From Agapetus fuscipes (taxonomy: Eukaryota > Arthropoda > Insecta > Trichoptera > Glossosomatidae): 64,000 nucleotides of DNA. Below are positions 20,700 to 32,113 of the stretch, piece after piece; positions within the stretch are counted from its first letter, which is position 1; each line of letters begins with the position of its first letter. A model generated the notes under the pieces. The model ran no database searches and was not told the origin of the DNA. It saw nothing but the letters and a program-made list of their open reading frames with translations. Made by a program: the position numbers and the translations under genes. The stretch spans positions 29,904,785-29,968,784 of the forward strand of contig OX637333.1 in NCBI GenBank assembly GCA_951799405.1, read 5' to 3'.

Positions 20700-21094
20700 A
20701 AAGGTTTATCTGGTATTCAGAGTTTTGTTGGTGCGTTTATGGGCCATAGCCGATATCGGCAAGCGCTCGTAAAACCGCTGTAAAAGAAAATGCGCTTCGC
20801 TTTAGCGGAAACGACCGATGATAGCCGACAAAAGCCGAGAGGGAAGTGAAAGGGCGCGTGAGGGGACTAGGAAACTTCGCCAAATTTGCGACAAATACTC
20901 AATTTACTTTGGGTCATGTTATTCATGGTAAGTTTGGACGAACACAGTGTGCGGGCTTTAGAGTATCCAGAAACATATAAACACATTGAAAACCCAACAA
21001 TGTATTCGGCATACGTAAGTTAGAATTTAAAACTTTTCCTTGACAGGCAAACGTCCAATGTAATCTTATTTTAATTATTTAAAAATTCAAATGG
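20700..21094. other. otp intron, unassigned
   Basis: Contains GCCGATATCGGC and GCGCTTCGC self-complementary stretches. No ORF or repeat family recognised. Confidence 0.35.
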
Positions 21095-21190
21095 ATAAAA
21101 ACAGAGTTTTAATTCACTTATTTATTTCTTTATTTTGCTCGAACATTTTCGTCTAATGAGGCATCTTCAGCTGCAGAATGAACCATTCTG
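21095..21190 (-). repeat. Short element with hammerhead-like end
   Basis: Homologous to 45193-45293 (shared TTTTAATTCACTT and CTAATGAGGCATCTTCA). Read on the reverse strand it holds CTGAAGATGCC then AGACGAAAAT. Confidence 0.5.
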
Positions 21191-21209
21191 CTCCTGAAAC
21201 AATAACAAA

Positions 21210-21720
21210 ATATTTATTTACCTTTTATACAGTAACTTGGCGTTGTAACGTCACAACTTTGTAAACGTCTATTCAAGTGCGGATCTCATCACACAAGGGA
21301 AATTGGACCATAGAAAATGCGTCAGCCTTACGTCAACCATTTCTCTTGAAGCGGAGATATATCTGTTCTTGATAGGACAGGTTTTCATTTCTTATAGGGG
21401 CAGACTTTTTTTTTTTTTTTCTTAAATTAAGGCGACAGGAAGCAATCAAAATGTTTTGTTGTCGGTATTTTTATGACGCTGCATCAAAGTATTGTCCGTC
21501 CCTAAACAAAACGTACGGCCAGCTGGACGTCCTAGGAGGTATTTTAGCACCTTTCCGTTATAAGTCTGGCTTACCGCACGCGGGTCGGATATCAAAAAAA
21601 AAACACCCGGTCAATATACTCGTAGTATAAAGGCAAGAGTAGGGAACAAAGATTATAAAATACATTTAACTTAAAAAAATGAGGCATTCTATCAATTCAC
21701 ATACGTAAGTTCATTAGGTT
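21210..21720. other. otp intron, unassigned
   Basis: No supported ORF. A T-run lies at 21405-21421. Nothing else recognised. Confidence 0.35.
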
Positions 21721-21995
21721 GTTAAGTTCCATTTTATTCCACATGCTACTTCTTCGGGGAAATGAGCGGCAAGAAGTTACACTATATGTGTAGCAGGCGG
21801 GTGCATAGGGCTTCAGAATAAATACTTTCTCCCATTCCTTTAAAATAACTCATTTGAAATTGACTGAAGTGCTAACTTAAATTTTGAATTTTAAATCTCA
21901 ATAACAAACTTAAATGCGTTTTATACTATATATTGTCTACCAATTAGGCGCATGTGCCTATATGGGATGCTCGCCACTGATGTGTAGCTTTGTAG
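21721..21995 (+). repeat. SINE-2 3' end carrying MITE-H
   Basis: The SINE-2 terminal portion (CGGCAAGAAGTTACACTAT) is interrupted after ATGTGTAG and resumes as ATGTGTAGCTTTGTAGCG. Confidence 0.7.
21794..21979 (-). mobile_element. MITE-H, complete hAT-type element
   Basis: 186 bp, termini CAGGCGGGTGCA and GATGCTCGCCACTG. The exact 8-bp target duplication is ATGTGTAG (21786-21793, 21980-21987), inside a SINE-2. Confidence 0.9.
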
Positions 21996-22311
21996 CGTAA
22001 CTTATTACTTTTTGGACATTTGCACCAGAAATTGTACACTATTTAGAAGAGAGGGAGAAACAAGAAGAAATTAGGTTTTATATGTTGTTTGACAGTGTTG
22101 TCATTCTAGCTTGTACAATTTTCTATTAAAACTTATTGGTAAATAAGCCGCAATTTGCAGCTATTTTCAGACAATACTCATGATTGTTTCAAGGTTATTG
22201 AAAGAAACTCTCCTTCGGTATTGTTTGTATACACTTTTTAACAACAACAACAAAAGTCATACTTTTTTATGTATTTAACATAGAGTTAATGGTATTTAAA
22301 GATAAGTTTTT

Positions 22312-22630
22312 TTTTTCTTAAGAAATTCTGTGCGGGAGACTCTCTAGATTCTAGAGACTCTAGGGGTCTATGACACTTGTTGTAGTGCCGCAGAGGTGTA
22401 CGAGCTTGGTCGTCGCTACAAAGCGCCAATACTCAAACAAGACCCAGTTGCTGTAAAGCTGGATGGACCTTTTGTGGCCGGTCTGTGGTAAAGATTTTAT
22501 GATTTTTTTCAACCCAGCGAAGAGCATATTTGGAAATATAAATGGTATGTGTTTTGTGCTCCACCGGGATCTGAATCCACAACCTTCCATTTACAAGTCC
22601 GAAGTGTTACCACTGGACAATGGACCGGTC
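22312..22630 (-). repeat. SINE-1 with tail a, full length
   Basis: Reverse strand from GACCGGTCCATTGTCCAGTG (22630) to the A-run. The flanks share CTCCTTCGGTATTGT (near 22210 and 22665), a possible local duplication. Confidence 0.85.
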
Positions 22631-22689
22631 ACTATCGACTGGACGATTATCAACAAAAAAAACACTCCTTCGGTATTGTAAACACTAAA

Positions 22690-23269
22690 TTACTTACATT
22701 TTTTTTATATATTTAAGGGAAGATTAGTCATTGCGAGTATCTCCCGCTAAAATATTTTTTTTTAACCTGCCCTTAATCAATCTATGTACTTACGTAAGTA
22801 CAAAATAATAATTATTATATGCGGTAAGCTACAAGGGGAGATAATACGGTTTAGTATGAGTAACCATAAGTACCTTTAAAGTTAAATAGGTTGTACAAAA
22901 AATCACCTGGCTCAAGGAAAAACATCTGCCCATTCATTACACTGATTGCTTGCATTGAAATATTAGTAAGCTCTCTCTTAAGTGCGTGGTTATCAACCAG
23001 TAGCCGGCGAGCAGTTATACAGCATACATAAAAAAAGTTGCTCATAGATATTCATTGAGAAAACAATTCTTAAAATAGAGTGAATACATCAAAGTGACTT
23101 GTTTTGATTTACGGGTTCAATTTAATAAAAAACTTAGTTAATTCATTTAAAGATTCTATCCACATTTGATTCCTTCACAGAGTACTGTATTGCATTTTTT
23201 TACTGTATTGCTCGCCAGCTCCAATACAAGTCTCCCGCTACAACCAGCGTTGGCCCTTTATATCTATAT
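22690..23269. other. otp intron, unassigned
   Basis: No repeat or exon recognised. Confidence 0.35.
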
Positions 23270-23531
23270 CTATCTATAATCTATAATCTAAGTTGCAAAG
23301 ATATACCTATATTAACATTTACAGCTCATATCAAATGCATGCCCACAAACAAACACGTGTAGTTCGCGCTTAGAAATGCTGAATGTGTACTTACAAATAA
23401 AATCCAAACCTCAAATGAACATAAACCCTACAACTTTTGCCGACCTTCCCTGTCACAGGGGTGACATTGGAAAAGTGAATCATTTTTTACAGTATGGGTG
23501 GTCAGCCTCATACTAACCTATAAGTCAAGGA
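23270..23531 (-). repeat. Repeat A, subtype A2
   Basis: Complete on the reverse strand from TTCCTTGACTTATAGGTTAG to a (TCTATAA)n-like tail. A2 diagnostic: TTTTATTTGTAAGTACACAT. Confidence 0.8.
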
Positions 23532-23534
23532 ATA

Positions 23535-23731
23535 TAGTATGGGATAATGTTGGTTCTCGAAATATTGGGAACTGGGACATGCGTGATTTTGCGACAATAT
23601 TCTTTTTAGAAAATTCGGGCGAATACTCAGACCATTGAATAAGTACGTACAAGTTATTTAAGCACCTACATCAGCTAGAGATACAGAGACACTTACACAA
23701 GTAATAAACACATAGACACACATTCGTAACA
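23535..23731 (-). repeat. Unclassified repeat beginning TGTTACGAATGTG
   Basis: Reverse-strand relative of 19972-20160. It abuts a repeat A start, as that copy abuts a repeat A end. Confidence 0.5.
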
Positions 23732-23842
23732 TAATGAATCATGTGCGCCTACGGCATTGAGACTTGTTCCTTTGAGAAATAGAAAAAGGAGACTGGAGTC
23801 TTGTGGGGGGAGATGCGATTTGTAAAGAAGATTTTTTTTCAT

Positions 23843-23893
23843 TACCTTCCAATCACGAGTCCGAAGCTTTAACCACTAGACTACGGACCGGTC
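23843..23893 (-). repeat. SINE-1 tRNA-head fragment
   Basis: GACCGGTCCGTAGTCTAGTG on the reverse strand, only about 50 bp long. Confidence 0.6.
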
Positions 23894-23977
23894 AAAACGA
23901 ATAACCCAAATGGTAAAAAAGACCCAAGCTCTAAAAATGGACTAAAATCATATTTAAATATTTATCTTTTTGCTTTA

Positions 23978-24292
23978 CACAGTTGGTAGAGTGCTTGCAT
24001 TCCATGCCAAAAGCTCGGGTTCGAAACACACCGAGGGTATCAGCTACGAATTCCCGTTTCGGTGCTCATTTAAACTCAAAATAAATACCCGCAAGGCTTA
24101 CTCAGCCTTTACAAGAAATAAAAACCAGCCCCCTCGGGAACTGGGAAACCCCCACTTCAACTGAGTTGGTTAACGTAAGGCTAGCCCCCTTACCTGTAAA
24201 AATAAATAGGTTTCACACGCCACATGCGAAACCCTTTGGGGATAAGGTAGACAAGAAGTTTTACTTTATGTGCAGCTTAGTTGCGTTTTTTT
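23978..24292 (+). repeat. SINE-2, near full length
   Basis: AGTTGGTAGAGTGCTTGCAT, B box GGGTTCGAAAC, body, and 3' end TGCAGCTTAGTTGCG with a T-run. Confidence 0.8.
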
Positions 24293-24359
24293 TTTGCGTC
24301 ACATTACCACAGTTCATAAATATTTTTTTGAGATCTCAGACAGTAACCAAAGAATCAAA

Positions 24360-24387
24360 ATGTCTAAAAAAAGTTTAGAACCACTGC
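24360..24387 (+). mobile_element. hAT-like right terminus
   Basis: AGTTTAGAACCACTG mirrors the CAGTGGTTC terminus type seen at 5263. No left end is found nearby. Confidence 0.3.
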
Positions 24388-24594
24388 ATCTAAGCTAAAT
24401 AATATTATGGTTTTGTTTATATTTCGTACTGCAATATCGATTGATGAGTGATAGTCAACAATATATTTTGATGAATCATCTTTTAAGTAATGGAAAATTA
24501 TATAAAATGCCGATCCCATTTTTAAAATAAACTACTAAAAGTTATTTAAGTATTATATAAAAGAAACATTTTTTTTTCTCTTCGAAGATCTTGC

Positions 24595-24740
24595 GATCTG
24601 CAACTGAGCCTTGCTTCAAAATTGGCGCTTTGCAGCGACAACCAAACTCGTAAAAAGTCCAATCGCTAGCTCAATTGGTAGAATGCTTGCTTGCATTTCA
24701 TGCCGAGAGCAATAGGGTTCGATGCCGACCGAGGGTGCAC
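24595..24740 (+). repeat. Composite SINE-1/SINE-2 junction
   Basis: The SINE-1 body end (GCGCTTTGCAGCGACAACC, AAACTCG) is followed after TAAAAAGTCC by a SINE-2 tRNA head (CTAGCTCAATTGG, B box GGGTTCGATGCC). Same junction type as 35350 and 59455. Confidence 0.7.
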
Positions 24741-25089
24741 AAAAACAAAATTTAAAATGTTAAGGATTCGTACAATAATATTATGTAGTACATTATCGGA
24801 CGTATTCCATGTATGGAGCCGACCTCACGCTCCTGGCGGGCACAGGGCCGGCGTAGGGACTATTAGGTGAGCCCGGGTGTAGTACATTATTTGTTCGGGC
24901 AGGGATTACACCCGCAGACACCCCTGTAATTAGTTTTCTAATATATTGCTGCGAGGGATACAGAGACACAGGGCGGGCATTCGAAAAATAAAGAAAACAA
25001 TACGTGTATTCTAGCAATAACTTTATTTTAATGTTACTTTTATGCTTGAAATATACGAGTAGGTACTGTAGGAGAGTGAAAAAAAAACT
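24741..25089. other. otp intron, unassigned, GC-rich block
   Basis: 24785-24960 is GC-rich. TGTAGTACATTAT-like strings occur twice (24784, 24880). The reverse ORF 24793-25017 has no recognisable domain. Confidence 0.35.
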
Positions 25090-25390
25090 TGTTATTCAAA
25101 AAAATCAATAGAAACTAAATCCGGCAAAGAGGGGCTCCAAAACGTTGGTGAGCGAGCCAAACAGGAGATTAACCACTGTGTTTGGCAATCGTGCGTTTGC
25201 TGCTGCGGGTCCCTCTTCGTGTAACCAGCTGCCACCGGAAGTTCGAGCATCAAGATCCAGGGAAAACCTCAAAACATCCCTCAAGACACACTACTTCGCC
25301 GCGATAACACAGAAAGCGCCCTTGGAGTGGCAATCTTCACGAAACGGCGCTATATCAAATCATCGTCATCATCATCATTCATTAAATCGA
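25090..25390 (+). pseudogene. L2/CR1-like LINE C-terminus and 3' tail
   Basis: Translated block FGNRAFAAAGPSSCNQLPPE then LKTSLKTHYF matches the extreme C-terminus of L2/CR1 reverse transcriptases (GDRAFxxAAPxxWNxLP...FKxxLKTHLF). The 3' end GAAACGGCGCTATAT runs into (ATC)n, and matches 62860-62955. Confidence 0.6.
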
Positions 25391-25489
25391 TAAAAAAGCA
25401 GCATGATCTACAGATGTCGTTCATTTTTTACATGTTAAAAAAAATCGTTGTTGATTTTTTTTTTGGAATTAATGAAATTGGAATTCCAG

Positions 25490-25515
25490 TTGATGATGAT
25501 GATGATTATGATGAT
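25490..25515. repeat. (GAT)n microsatellite
   Basis: TTGATGATGATGATG, slightly interrupted. Confidence 0.7.
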
Positions 25516-25529
25516 TTCCTTATCAGCGT

Positions 25530-26035
25530 GATGGCTAAGTTGGTAGATTTCTTGGGTTCCCTGCAAGAGGGTTCTCGTTTTGGCTTACGCAGCCTCCACA
25601 ATAAATGAGTACTAGCTCCTTCAGGATCTAGGAACCCCTACTTCAACCGTTGTGTTTGGTGTAAGGCCGGCCCACTCACCTGTAAAAAATAATAACTTCC
25701 ACTCGCCACATTGGAAAACGCGACAAGAAGAGTCACTATATTTTCACTACATTTTTTCCCTGTTTAATATGTTCCTGATATTCTAATGTACAATGACCAT
25801 GTATTTCTCTTTTCTTTCACTGTTTAACTATATATTTTGTTTGCTCTTTTTTCTCATATATTTCATCACATATTTTCATGTTTCTACATTTTTGTAATTT
25901 TCTATGTACTTTTTCTATTGATGTATTATTTTTTTATGTCTGGTCATGTATTGCACCCTCCACATGACTAAGCTGGAATAAACGCATATTATTATTATTA
26001 TTATTATTATATGTGTAGATTAGTTGCATTTTAGT
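25530..26035 (+). repeat. SINE-2, diverged and split
   Basis: Decayed head near 25535, body 25590-25738, last bases ATGTGTAGATTAGTTGC at 26010-26035. A LINE 3' end lies between. Confidence 0.6.
25739..26009 (+). mobile_element. LINE 3' UTR-like insertion with (ATT)n tail
   Basis: AT-rich, non-coding. It ends CACATGACTAAGCTGGAATAA, then ACGCAT and (ATT)n. An AATAAA signal and simple-repeat tail suggest a 5'-truncated LINE. Confidence 0.5.
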
Positions 26036-26106
26036 GGTGTGGTATGGAATTATGTGATTTTGTATATATTTTGTACACCTCTTCTTTATGCTGTGACCAT
26101 ACAGTG

Positions 26107-26415
26107 TTTTTCTTAAGAAATCCTGTGCGGAAGATTCCCTAGATTCTAGAGACTCTAGGGGTCTATGACTTTTATAGTGCCGCAGAGGTGTACGAGCTTG
26201 GTCGTCGCTACAAAGCGCCAGTACTCAAACAAGACCCAGGTGCTGTAAGGCCTTTTAGTGACCAGTCTTTGGTAAAGGTTTTATGATTTTTTTCAACCAA
26301 GCGAAGAGCATACTTGTAAATATAAATTGTATATTTTTTTGTGCTCCGCCGGGATCCGAATCCACAACCTTCCATTTACGAGTCCGAAGTGTTGCCACTT
26401 GACTACGGATCGGTT
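26107..26415 (-). repeat. SINE-1 with tail a, full length
   Basis: Reverse strand from ACCGATCCGTAGTCAAGTGG to the tail a A-run, with a small deletion in the body. Confidence 0.85.
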
Positions 26416-26629
26416 CAAGAAGTATTATTTTGAGTTAAAAATTGTACTTCTCATGGGATCGCCCCCAGTGCGCCCCTGTAGTTAGGGGTGCAAGTTCAAG
26501 GCAGGAGAAATCACGTCGGATTCCGCTCTCGTCGGACTTAGCGATATTATTTATTGCTAAATGGAATCAGCGGGTTTACAAATTTGATTTGATGGCAGTG
26601 TTACCGTTACCAGACGTCCTTTACACTTA

Positions 26630-26877
26630 GTCCCCCCAGTGTTTGTTTGGATTATCTACCATTTGATTCACACATGACCTTTAAATTAAATTGTGATAAC
26701 AATCACATTCTACACAATCTGAATTAAGTAAAAAACGATAATATGAGAGCTGTTTTAAATATTTTTTAAATCAATTTCCAGTTTCCATTGGACGCATTTG
26801 TCCGGTATACATACAAACATTGCTCATGTGAATTTATCTCTGAAGGAGATAAGACAAACAAGCACTAAAGGGACGAC
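26630..26877 (-). mobile_element. MITE-G copy
   Basis: Ends GTCCCCCCAGTGTTTG and CAAGCACTAAAGGGAC. The interior shares CACATTCTACACAATCTGA and TTTTAAATATTTTTTAAAT with the copy at 45878. Confidence 0.65.
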
Positions 26878-26892
26878 ATGGCATGTAATCAG

Positions 26893-27005
26893 GGTAGTGT
26901 TCCTTATAATTATTTCACTTACTATGAGGAGTTACACCCAATAAAATGTTTTATCCACGATTTCTCAAATCAGTGAATCAGCACTTACTTAGTTTTACGT
27001 TTAAG
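26893..27005 (-). mobile_element. MITE-P half copy
   Basis: CTTATAATTATTTCACTTAC, GTTACACCCAATAAAATG, end TTAGTTTTACGTTTAAGG. Confidence 0.6.
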
Positions 27006-27594
27006 GTGGCAATACACAAAATACCTCGAGGTCATTTCGCCTCTTCCTTTTTTTCATACCTCCTTTTCAAATACCATTAAAATAACTTTGTATTTCATTT
27101 TTTACAAAAATGTTTCCGAAATTTTGTTTACACAAAAGCGACCCCTTTTAGAGCCAAACATCGACTCCGACAAAAGAGGCATTTTTATTTATTTCTGACC
27201 CTCTCTCCGTCTCCGTCTGTTTGCGGTCATAGTGCCCCAAATGTAAAATATTAACATGGCGTTGTAACAAAATGTATGGAAACAAAAACGCTCCCTATGC
27301 GTGCTATTTTAGTTTCCATACATTTTTTTATAAAACGCTATAATTGAGTTTGAACGTAGGTATTTATACTTGGGGTAGTATTTGCTTGGGCCTCCTCGGA
27401 TTTTATGACTACGTAAGAAGTAACATGAAAAAAAATGATTCTTTTTTATCACAAGAATCATTTTTTTGATGTTTGAATATTACCAAAAAATGTCTATGGT
27501 TTTAAAAAATACATAGTGTCACTTTATTATATGTATAAGATGAGTCGTATAGAACCAATAGGGCCAATATAGGGTTTTGTAAAAAAAATACATA
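27006..27594. other. otp intron, unassigned
   Basis: No repeat family or exon recognised. Two ATCATTTTTTTGATG-like inverted strings occur near 27435-27475. Confidence 0.35.
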
Positions 27595-27915
27595 GGTAAT
27601 TTTGTAAGTACACATGCAGCATTTGTAGGCCCGAATTTACACGGTTCGTTTGTGAGCAAACGCAACTTAGCTACACATATTGAGTAACTTCCCGTTTCGG
27701 TGTTTATTTCAAATCCAAAATTAATACCGGCAAGGTGTACTCAGCCTTTACAAGAAATGAGAATCAGCCCCCTCGGGAGCTGGGAAGTCGAAGTGGCTGA
27801 CGTGAGGCCGACCCCCTTTCACGTAAAATTAAATAGGCCCTGAATCGTCACATGCAAACCCTTCGGAGATAACGCAGGCAAGAAGTTACACTATATGTGT
27901 AGTTTATTTGCGTTA
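27595..27915 (+). repeat. Repeat A fragment followed by SINE-2 3' part
   Basis: 27595-27660 is an internal piece of repeat A. 27690-27915 is SINE-2 without its head, of the subtype with CCTGAATCGTCACATGC in place of GGTTCCACTCGCCACATG. Confidence 0.65.
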
Positions 27916-28507
27916 CATTATTTTCTACCTTAATTTTCACATCTTCTTTCAACTACCCTTTTTCTTTACCCATTCATTCTTAACTTTATCCTTCGGAGTT
28001 TTTCCTGTCATGCTCCTCAAAAGCATCATTTCCACTGTACATACTTTACTCATTTACTTGAGTGTTAATATACCTTTGCAACTTAGATTATAACTTTAAA
28101 ATTTCGCTCAATTGTATGACAAAACGTCCCCTCGGTGTTTGTTAGTATTATGTAAAAAAAGAATGTAATGTGAAAGAGGATGTGAAAGTTAAAGTACAAA
28201 AGAATGTGATGAGATGGTTTGGACATGTGGAAAGAATGAATGATGATATACTGACAAAGTATGTATACGAAGAAAGTGTGAAAGGAAAAAGAGGGAAGGG
28301 ACTACCGAGAAAAGTATGGAGTGATCAGATTGTGGAGATTGTGAAAAAATAGGATATACAAAGTGAGCGTAAAAGAAGAAAATGCATGAAAAAGGTGATG
28401 GATATGAAGGAATTGAAAGAGGTATGTCAGGATAGGAAAAAATGGAGGCAACTCTGCAGAGGCTCTGGCCACCCCTAGCGGAATGGCGACAGAGTTACAG
28501 TTACAGT
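27916..28507 (+). mobile_element. RTE-2 3' fragment with inverted 5' part
   Basis: 28145-28507 reads forward to the RTE-2 3' end (MRWFGHVERMN; CCACCCCTAGCGGAATGGCG; (TTACAG)n). 27916-28060 is the preceding ORF segment in reverse (complement encodes LRSMTGKTPKD-like residues). About 85 bp separate them. This arrangement is typical of twin-primed LINE insertions. Confidence 0.6.
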
Positions 28508-28945
28508 ATGTCCATCATTGGTAATTTCACATGAGCAATGTTTGTACGTGCATTGTGTACTGGACCATTGTGTTTGTTAAATGAAAACTGGAAATTGATT
28601 TTCAAAATATGTAAAACAATTCTCACATTATCGTGTTGTACGATTTTTCCTTAGCTCAGATTATGTACTATGGTTCACTTTACCAATGTCACCCCTTTTT
28701 CAGGGAATGTCGGCAAGAGTTGCAGGGCTTATGTTCATTTGAGGTTTGGATTTTATTTGTAAGTACATAATCAACATTTGTAAGCGCGAACTACACGTGT
28801 TTGTTTGTGGGCATACATCTGAGAGCTTTGAATGAATATATCCTTGCAACTTAGATTATTATTATTAACTCTTAAAGCAATTTCATTGAAAGGTCTTCTT
28901 TGAATCAAATGGTCGATAAACCAAAAAAGCACTGGGGAGACGAGG
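28508..28945 (+). mobile_element. MITE-G carrying a repeat A insertion
   Basis: The left part 28508-28655 matches 12590-12710 (GAGCAATGTTTG, GAAAACTGGAAAT). The right part ends GCACTGGGGAGACG. Repeat A (A2, partial) occupies about 28665-28862. Confidence 0.6.
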
Positions 28946-29635
28946 ATATACAGTGTCGATTTCACTTCAAAATTTGCTTCACAAACTATCAAGGCACGTG
29001 GCGGAGTTAATTTAAGGGGCATCAGAACATATTATCTGCCATGGAGGTATATATATGGAGGGGCTGTGAATGTGATTTAGTACCAATCGACATGATGCAA
29101 CGTCTTTGACACCATACATGGTTAATAGTGCTGTCTCGCTCACGACATATGAAATGCTTTTGTTATTTTATATGTAAGCAACGTGTCTCTACTCCGTCTT
29201 CAATCTATGTACATATCACCATGGAAACCCATGAAATCACAATGGTAACGGTGTTTGTTACTAGTGTTGTTGAAAGTATGAAAATATCTGATAAATTCCG
29301 AATTCAAAAATTTTCCCACCTCATTATGTACGGGATGATTTTCACAAGTATCTATTACCTCGAGCATAGAATTTACATACTTGAAGAAGCAAGTACCTAT
29401 ATATTTGAACATCACTAGTTCTAGAAATGGCTGTCACTTTCGTGAACAAAATATTTCGACAAACGAAAAATAAATTTTATCAACGTAATCATATTATAGA
29501 ATAGTGATTAAAGTGGAATAATATTCCATGTTATATAACACATTTAATCTCTTTTGTTGGCACGTTTAGAAAATACCCAGTTTCACATTTATATGTATTT
29601 TTTTTTCAATTAGGTAACACACCTGTTTACAGTAA
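28946..29635. other. otp intron, unassigned
   Basis: No repeat family or exon recognised. Overlapping ORFs at 29128-29418 and 29200-29415 on opposite strands have no motif. Confidence 0.35.
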
Positions 29636-29867
29636 CCCTGCTAATTGTAAACGCAGTACTTTGCAAAATGACAGTTTGGAGATAAGCAAATGCTGCAGAT
29701 CCTGTGTGTAAGTTCTGCGTTTTTTCTCAAATAAAACACATAGTTCTAATAAAAACAAACATGGAAATTATTTTTTTATACATATATTAAGCCCAGGAGA
29801 TGTCATTTTTGCAAAAAAGTGAACATCTCAAAATGTCCATTACTGCATTTACAATTAATTAGCAGGG
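29636..29867. mobile_element. Inverted-repeat element, 232 bp
   Basis: The left end CCCTGCTAATTGTAAACGCA is mirrored by the right end ATTAATTAGCAGGG. Non-coding. A related hairpin (TTAGCAGGGATTGTAAACGC then CCTGCTAA) lies at 30048-30079. Confidence 0.65.
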
Positions 29868-30228
29868 CAGAGTTGGAGGGTTACCGATAGACTGAATTTG
29901 GATTTTTGTGTGATGAGTGGGGTAGCGTATTTCTAATTCTCAAAGGATTGATTTCTTAGCCCATCCAGTTCTATATATCGATGATATCTGCATACAGAGC
30001 GTCAGAAATGACTTTAAAAACGAGATTACAGAGTCACGCTGCATTAGCAGGGATTGTAAACGCATTGCCTGCTAAGCCCACAAACGCAATATGCTTTTTT
30101 TAATACATATTAAAATATTCTCCCCCCCCACAGTAAAAAAGAGGGTCCTAATACCCAGACTGGGCTAAGCTGTTTTCATGGTGCGTTTGCTAAAAGCCGG
30201 AACGAATTAACTTGGACGATTCGTATTC

Positions 30229-30868
30229 ATATTCCTTGACTTATAGATTGGTATGAAGTTTACCACCCATACTGTAAAAATGGTTCACTTTTCCAATGTC
30301 ATCCCTGTTTCACAGAAGGTCGGCAAGAGTTGCAGGGCTTTTGTTCATTATAGATTGGGTTTTTTTATATTGTAGGTCAACATGTGGCATGTGTGAGCGC
30401 GAAATTATGCGTGTCTGCTTGTGGGAATGCATTTAATATGAATCTCAAATGATACATATCTTTGCAACTTAGATTTAGATTCGGAGTCCATTGGTTAGCG
30501 CTTCTGACTTGATATTGTTATGAATATGCAAGATATTAGTAGTTGTGTTTGGTTTGTCAGTGTTAGTTTTACATTAAGTCTATGAAATCTCTAGAAATAA
30601 GTAGAAGCTTAGGTTCCTTGATTTAAAGATTGGTATGAGGCTGACCACACATGCTGTAAAAATGGTTCAATGTCACCTTTGTTACAGGGAAGGACGGGAA
30701 AAAAATTCTGGGCATATGTTCATTTGAGGTTTGGATTTTGAATTGTAAGTATGTACACATGCAGCATTTGTAAGCGACAAATTACACGTGTCTGTTTGTG
30801 GGCATGCATTTATTATGAACTTTAAATGTTAATATATATTTGCAACTTCGATTAGATTAGATTAGACT
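30229..30868 (+). repeat. Two repeat A copies (A1 then A2)
   Basis: 30229-30482 begins TTCCTTGACTTATAGATTGG. 30614-30868 begins TTCCTTGATTTAAAGATTGG. Their 5' boundaries correspond within a base or two. Confidence 0.82.
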
Positions 30869-30901
30869 ATGTAATCCCTACAAATAAATAGAAGCGCATT
30901 G

Positions 30902-31165
30902 TCGGTGTTATGGCCGAGGGGGCCAATTGGGCTGATATTTCTAGCGTGTTTGGAATAGAGTTACGTTGGTTCGATCCCCGCATGGGTCATTCGACCATAA
31001 CTTTGACCCTGGTTTAATAGATGTTATTGGGTAATTATAAATTAATAATTCATTAAAATAAACAATAATGAATTTTTAATTGATGAAATTAATACCTGTT
31101 TCTGGCTAGGCAGAATAGGTTGGTGAGTTGCATTCCTCTTCACAAATCTATTTAAAAAAAAAAGC
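30902..31165 (+). repeat. SINE-3, best complete copy
   Basis: The head GTTATGGCCGAGGGGGCC holds an A-box-like stretch, and B box GGTTCGATCCCC follows. Then TTTGACCCTGGTTTAATAGA and an AT-rich centre. The 3' part is CCTGTTTCTGGCTAGGCAG to CACAAATCTATTTAAAAAAA. Confidence 0.72.
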
Positions 31166-31225
31166 TTAAGTAGGTACTTAGGTACCTAATATTAATTTGT
31201 ATTTGTTCGAGATTAACTAAGCGTT

Positions 31226-31835
31226 AAATCGACTAGGTATTCTGGTGAAATCCAGCACGGTGGTATTGAACGGCTCTCCATGTTTCGAGAATGATCTTAA
31301 GAATCTGTATAAATAAGGACCAGAATTCCCTGGAGGGTCGGACATAAATCAACCGTCGTACTGTGTAAAATAAGTTATTATGAAAATTCTACTAAAATAA
31401 AATCAATTTGTTGTGTATATTCCTTGTCTTATAGGTTGGTATCTGGCTGACCATCCATGCTGTAGAAAATGGTTCACTTTGTCAATGTCACCCCTGTTTC
31501 AGGGAAGGTCGGCAGGAGTTGAAGGGTGTATGTCAATTTGAGATTTGTTTTTTTATGTTGTAGGTTCACATGCGGCATGTGCAAGCGCGAACTTGTGCGT
31601 GTCTGGTTGTGAAAATGCATGTAATGTGAATCTCCAATGTTACATATCTTTGCAACTTGGATTAGATTAGATTAGAATCGAATAATGAAATCCAGCACGG
31701 TGGTATCGAACGGCTCTCCATGTTTCGAGAATGATCTTAAGAATCTGTATAAATAAGGACCAGAATCCCCTGAAGGACCGGATAAAAATCAACCGTCGTA
31801 CTGTGTAAAATAAGTTATTATGAAAATTCTTCCAA
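31226..31835 (+). repeat. Direct repeats (about 155 bp) flanking a repeat A
   Basis: 31245-31390 and 31689-31835 are near-identical (GAAATCCAGCACGGTGGTAT, TATAAATAAGGACCAGAAT). They contain a TATA-like box. Between them lies repeat A at about 31425-31675. They could be LTRs of a tiny element or a segmental duplication. Confidence 0.6.
31425..31675 (+). repeat. Repeat A, subtype A3
   Basis: TTCCTTGTCTTATAGGTTGG to (GATTA)n. A3 diagnostic: TTATGTTGTAGGTTCACATG and GTAATGTGAATCTCCAATG. Confidence 0.8.
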
Positions 31836-31879
31836 ATATACCGGGAAAATATCGAAAATATTTTCTCATAGTATGACTT

Positions 31880-32100
31880 CTTAGTGTTGTCTCTGCATAT
31901 AGGGGCGCTGCCTACATTAGCTCAGTAATCGCTTGTATTTAATTGCGCGCCGACTGATGGATCGCATAGCGCGGGAGGTGCGGGTAATCCCCGACTAAAC
32001 ACGCGGCTAAGCCTGCAGGGGGGCGCAGGGGCAGAGCAGCAGCGCATCGGACCGTGTGGGGTCCGAGCCGAGCTTTGGCCGTAGCTAAATAACAAAACAA
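31880..32100. promoter_or_regulatory. GC-rich unique island
   Basis: GC-rich block inside AT-rich intron (GCGCGGGAGGTGCGGG, GGGGGGCGCAGGGGCAG). It is not repeated elsewhere in the window and not coding in any clear frame. A possible otp regulatory element, by inference only. Confidence 0.25.
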
Positions 32101-32113
32101 AATGTTTATATCC

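Noticed and set aside
24793..25017. LTR-retrotransposon coding fragment
   Set aside because: The 74-residue reverse ORF is Pro/Ser/Arg-rich but shows no protease, RT or integrase motif.
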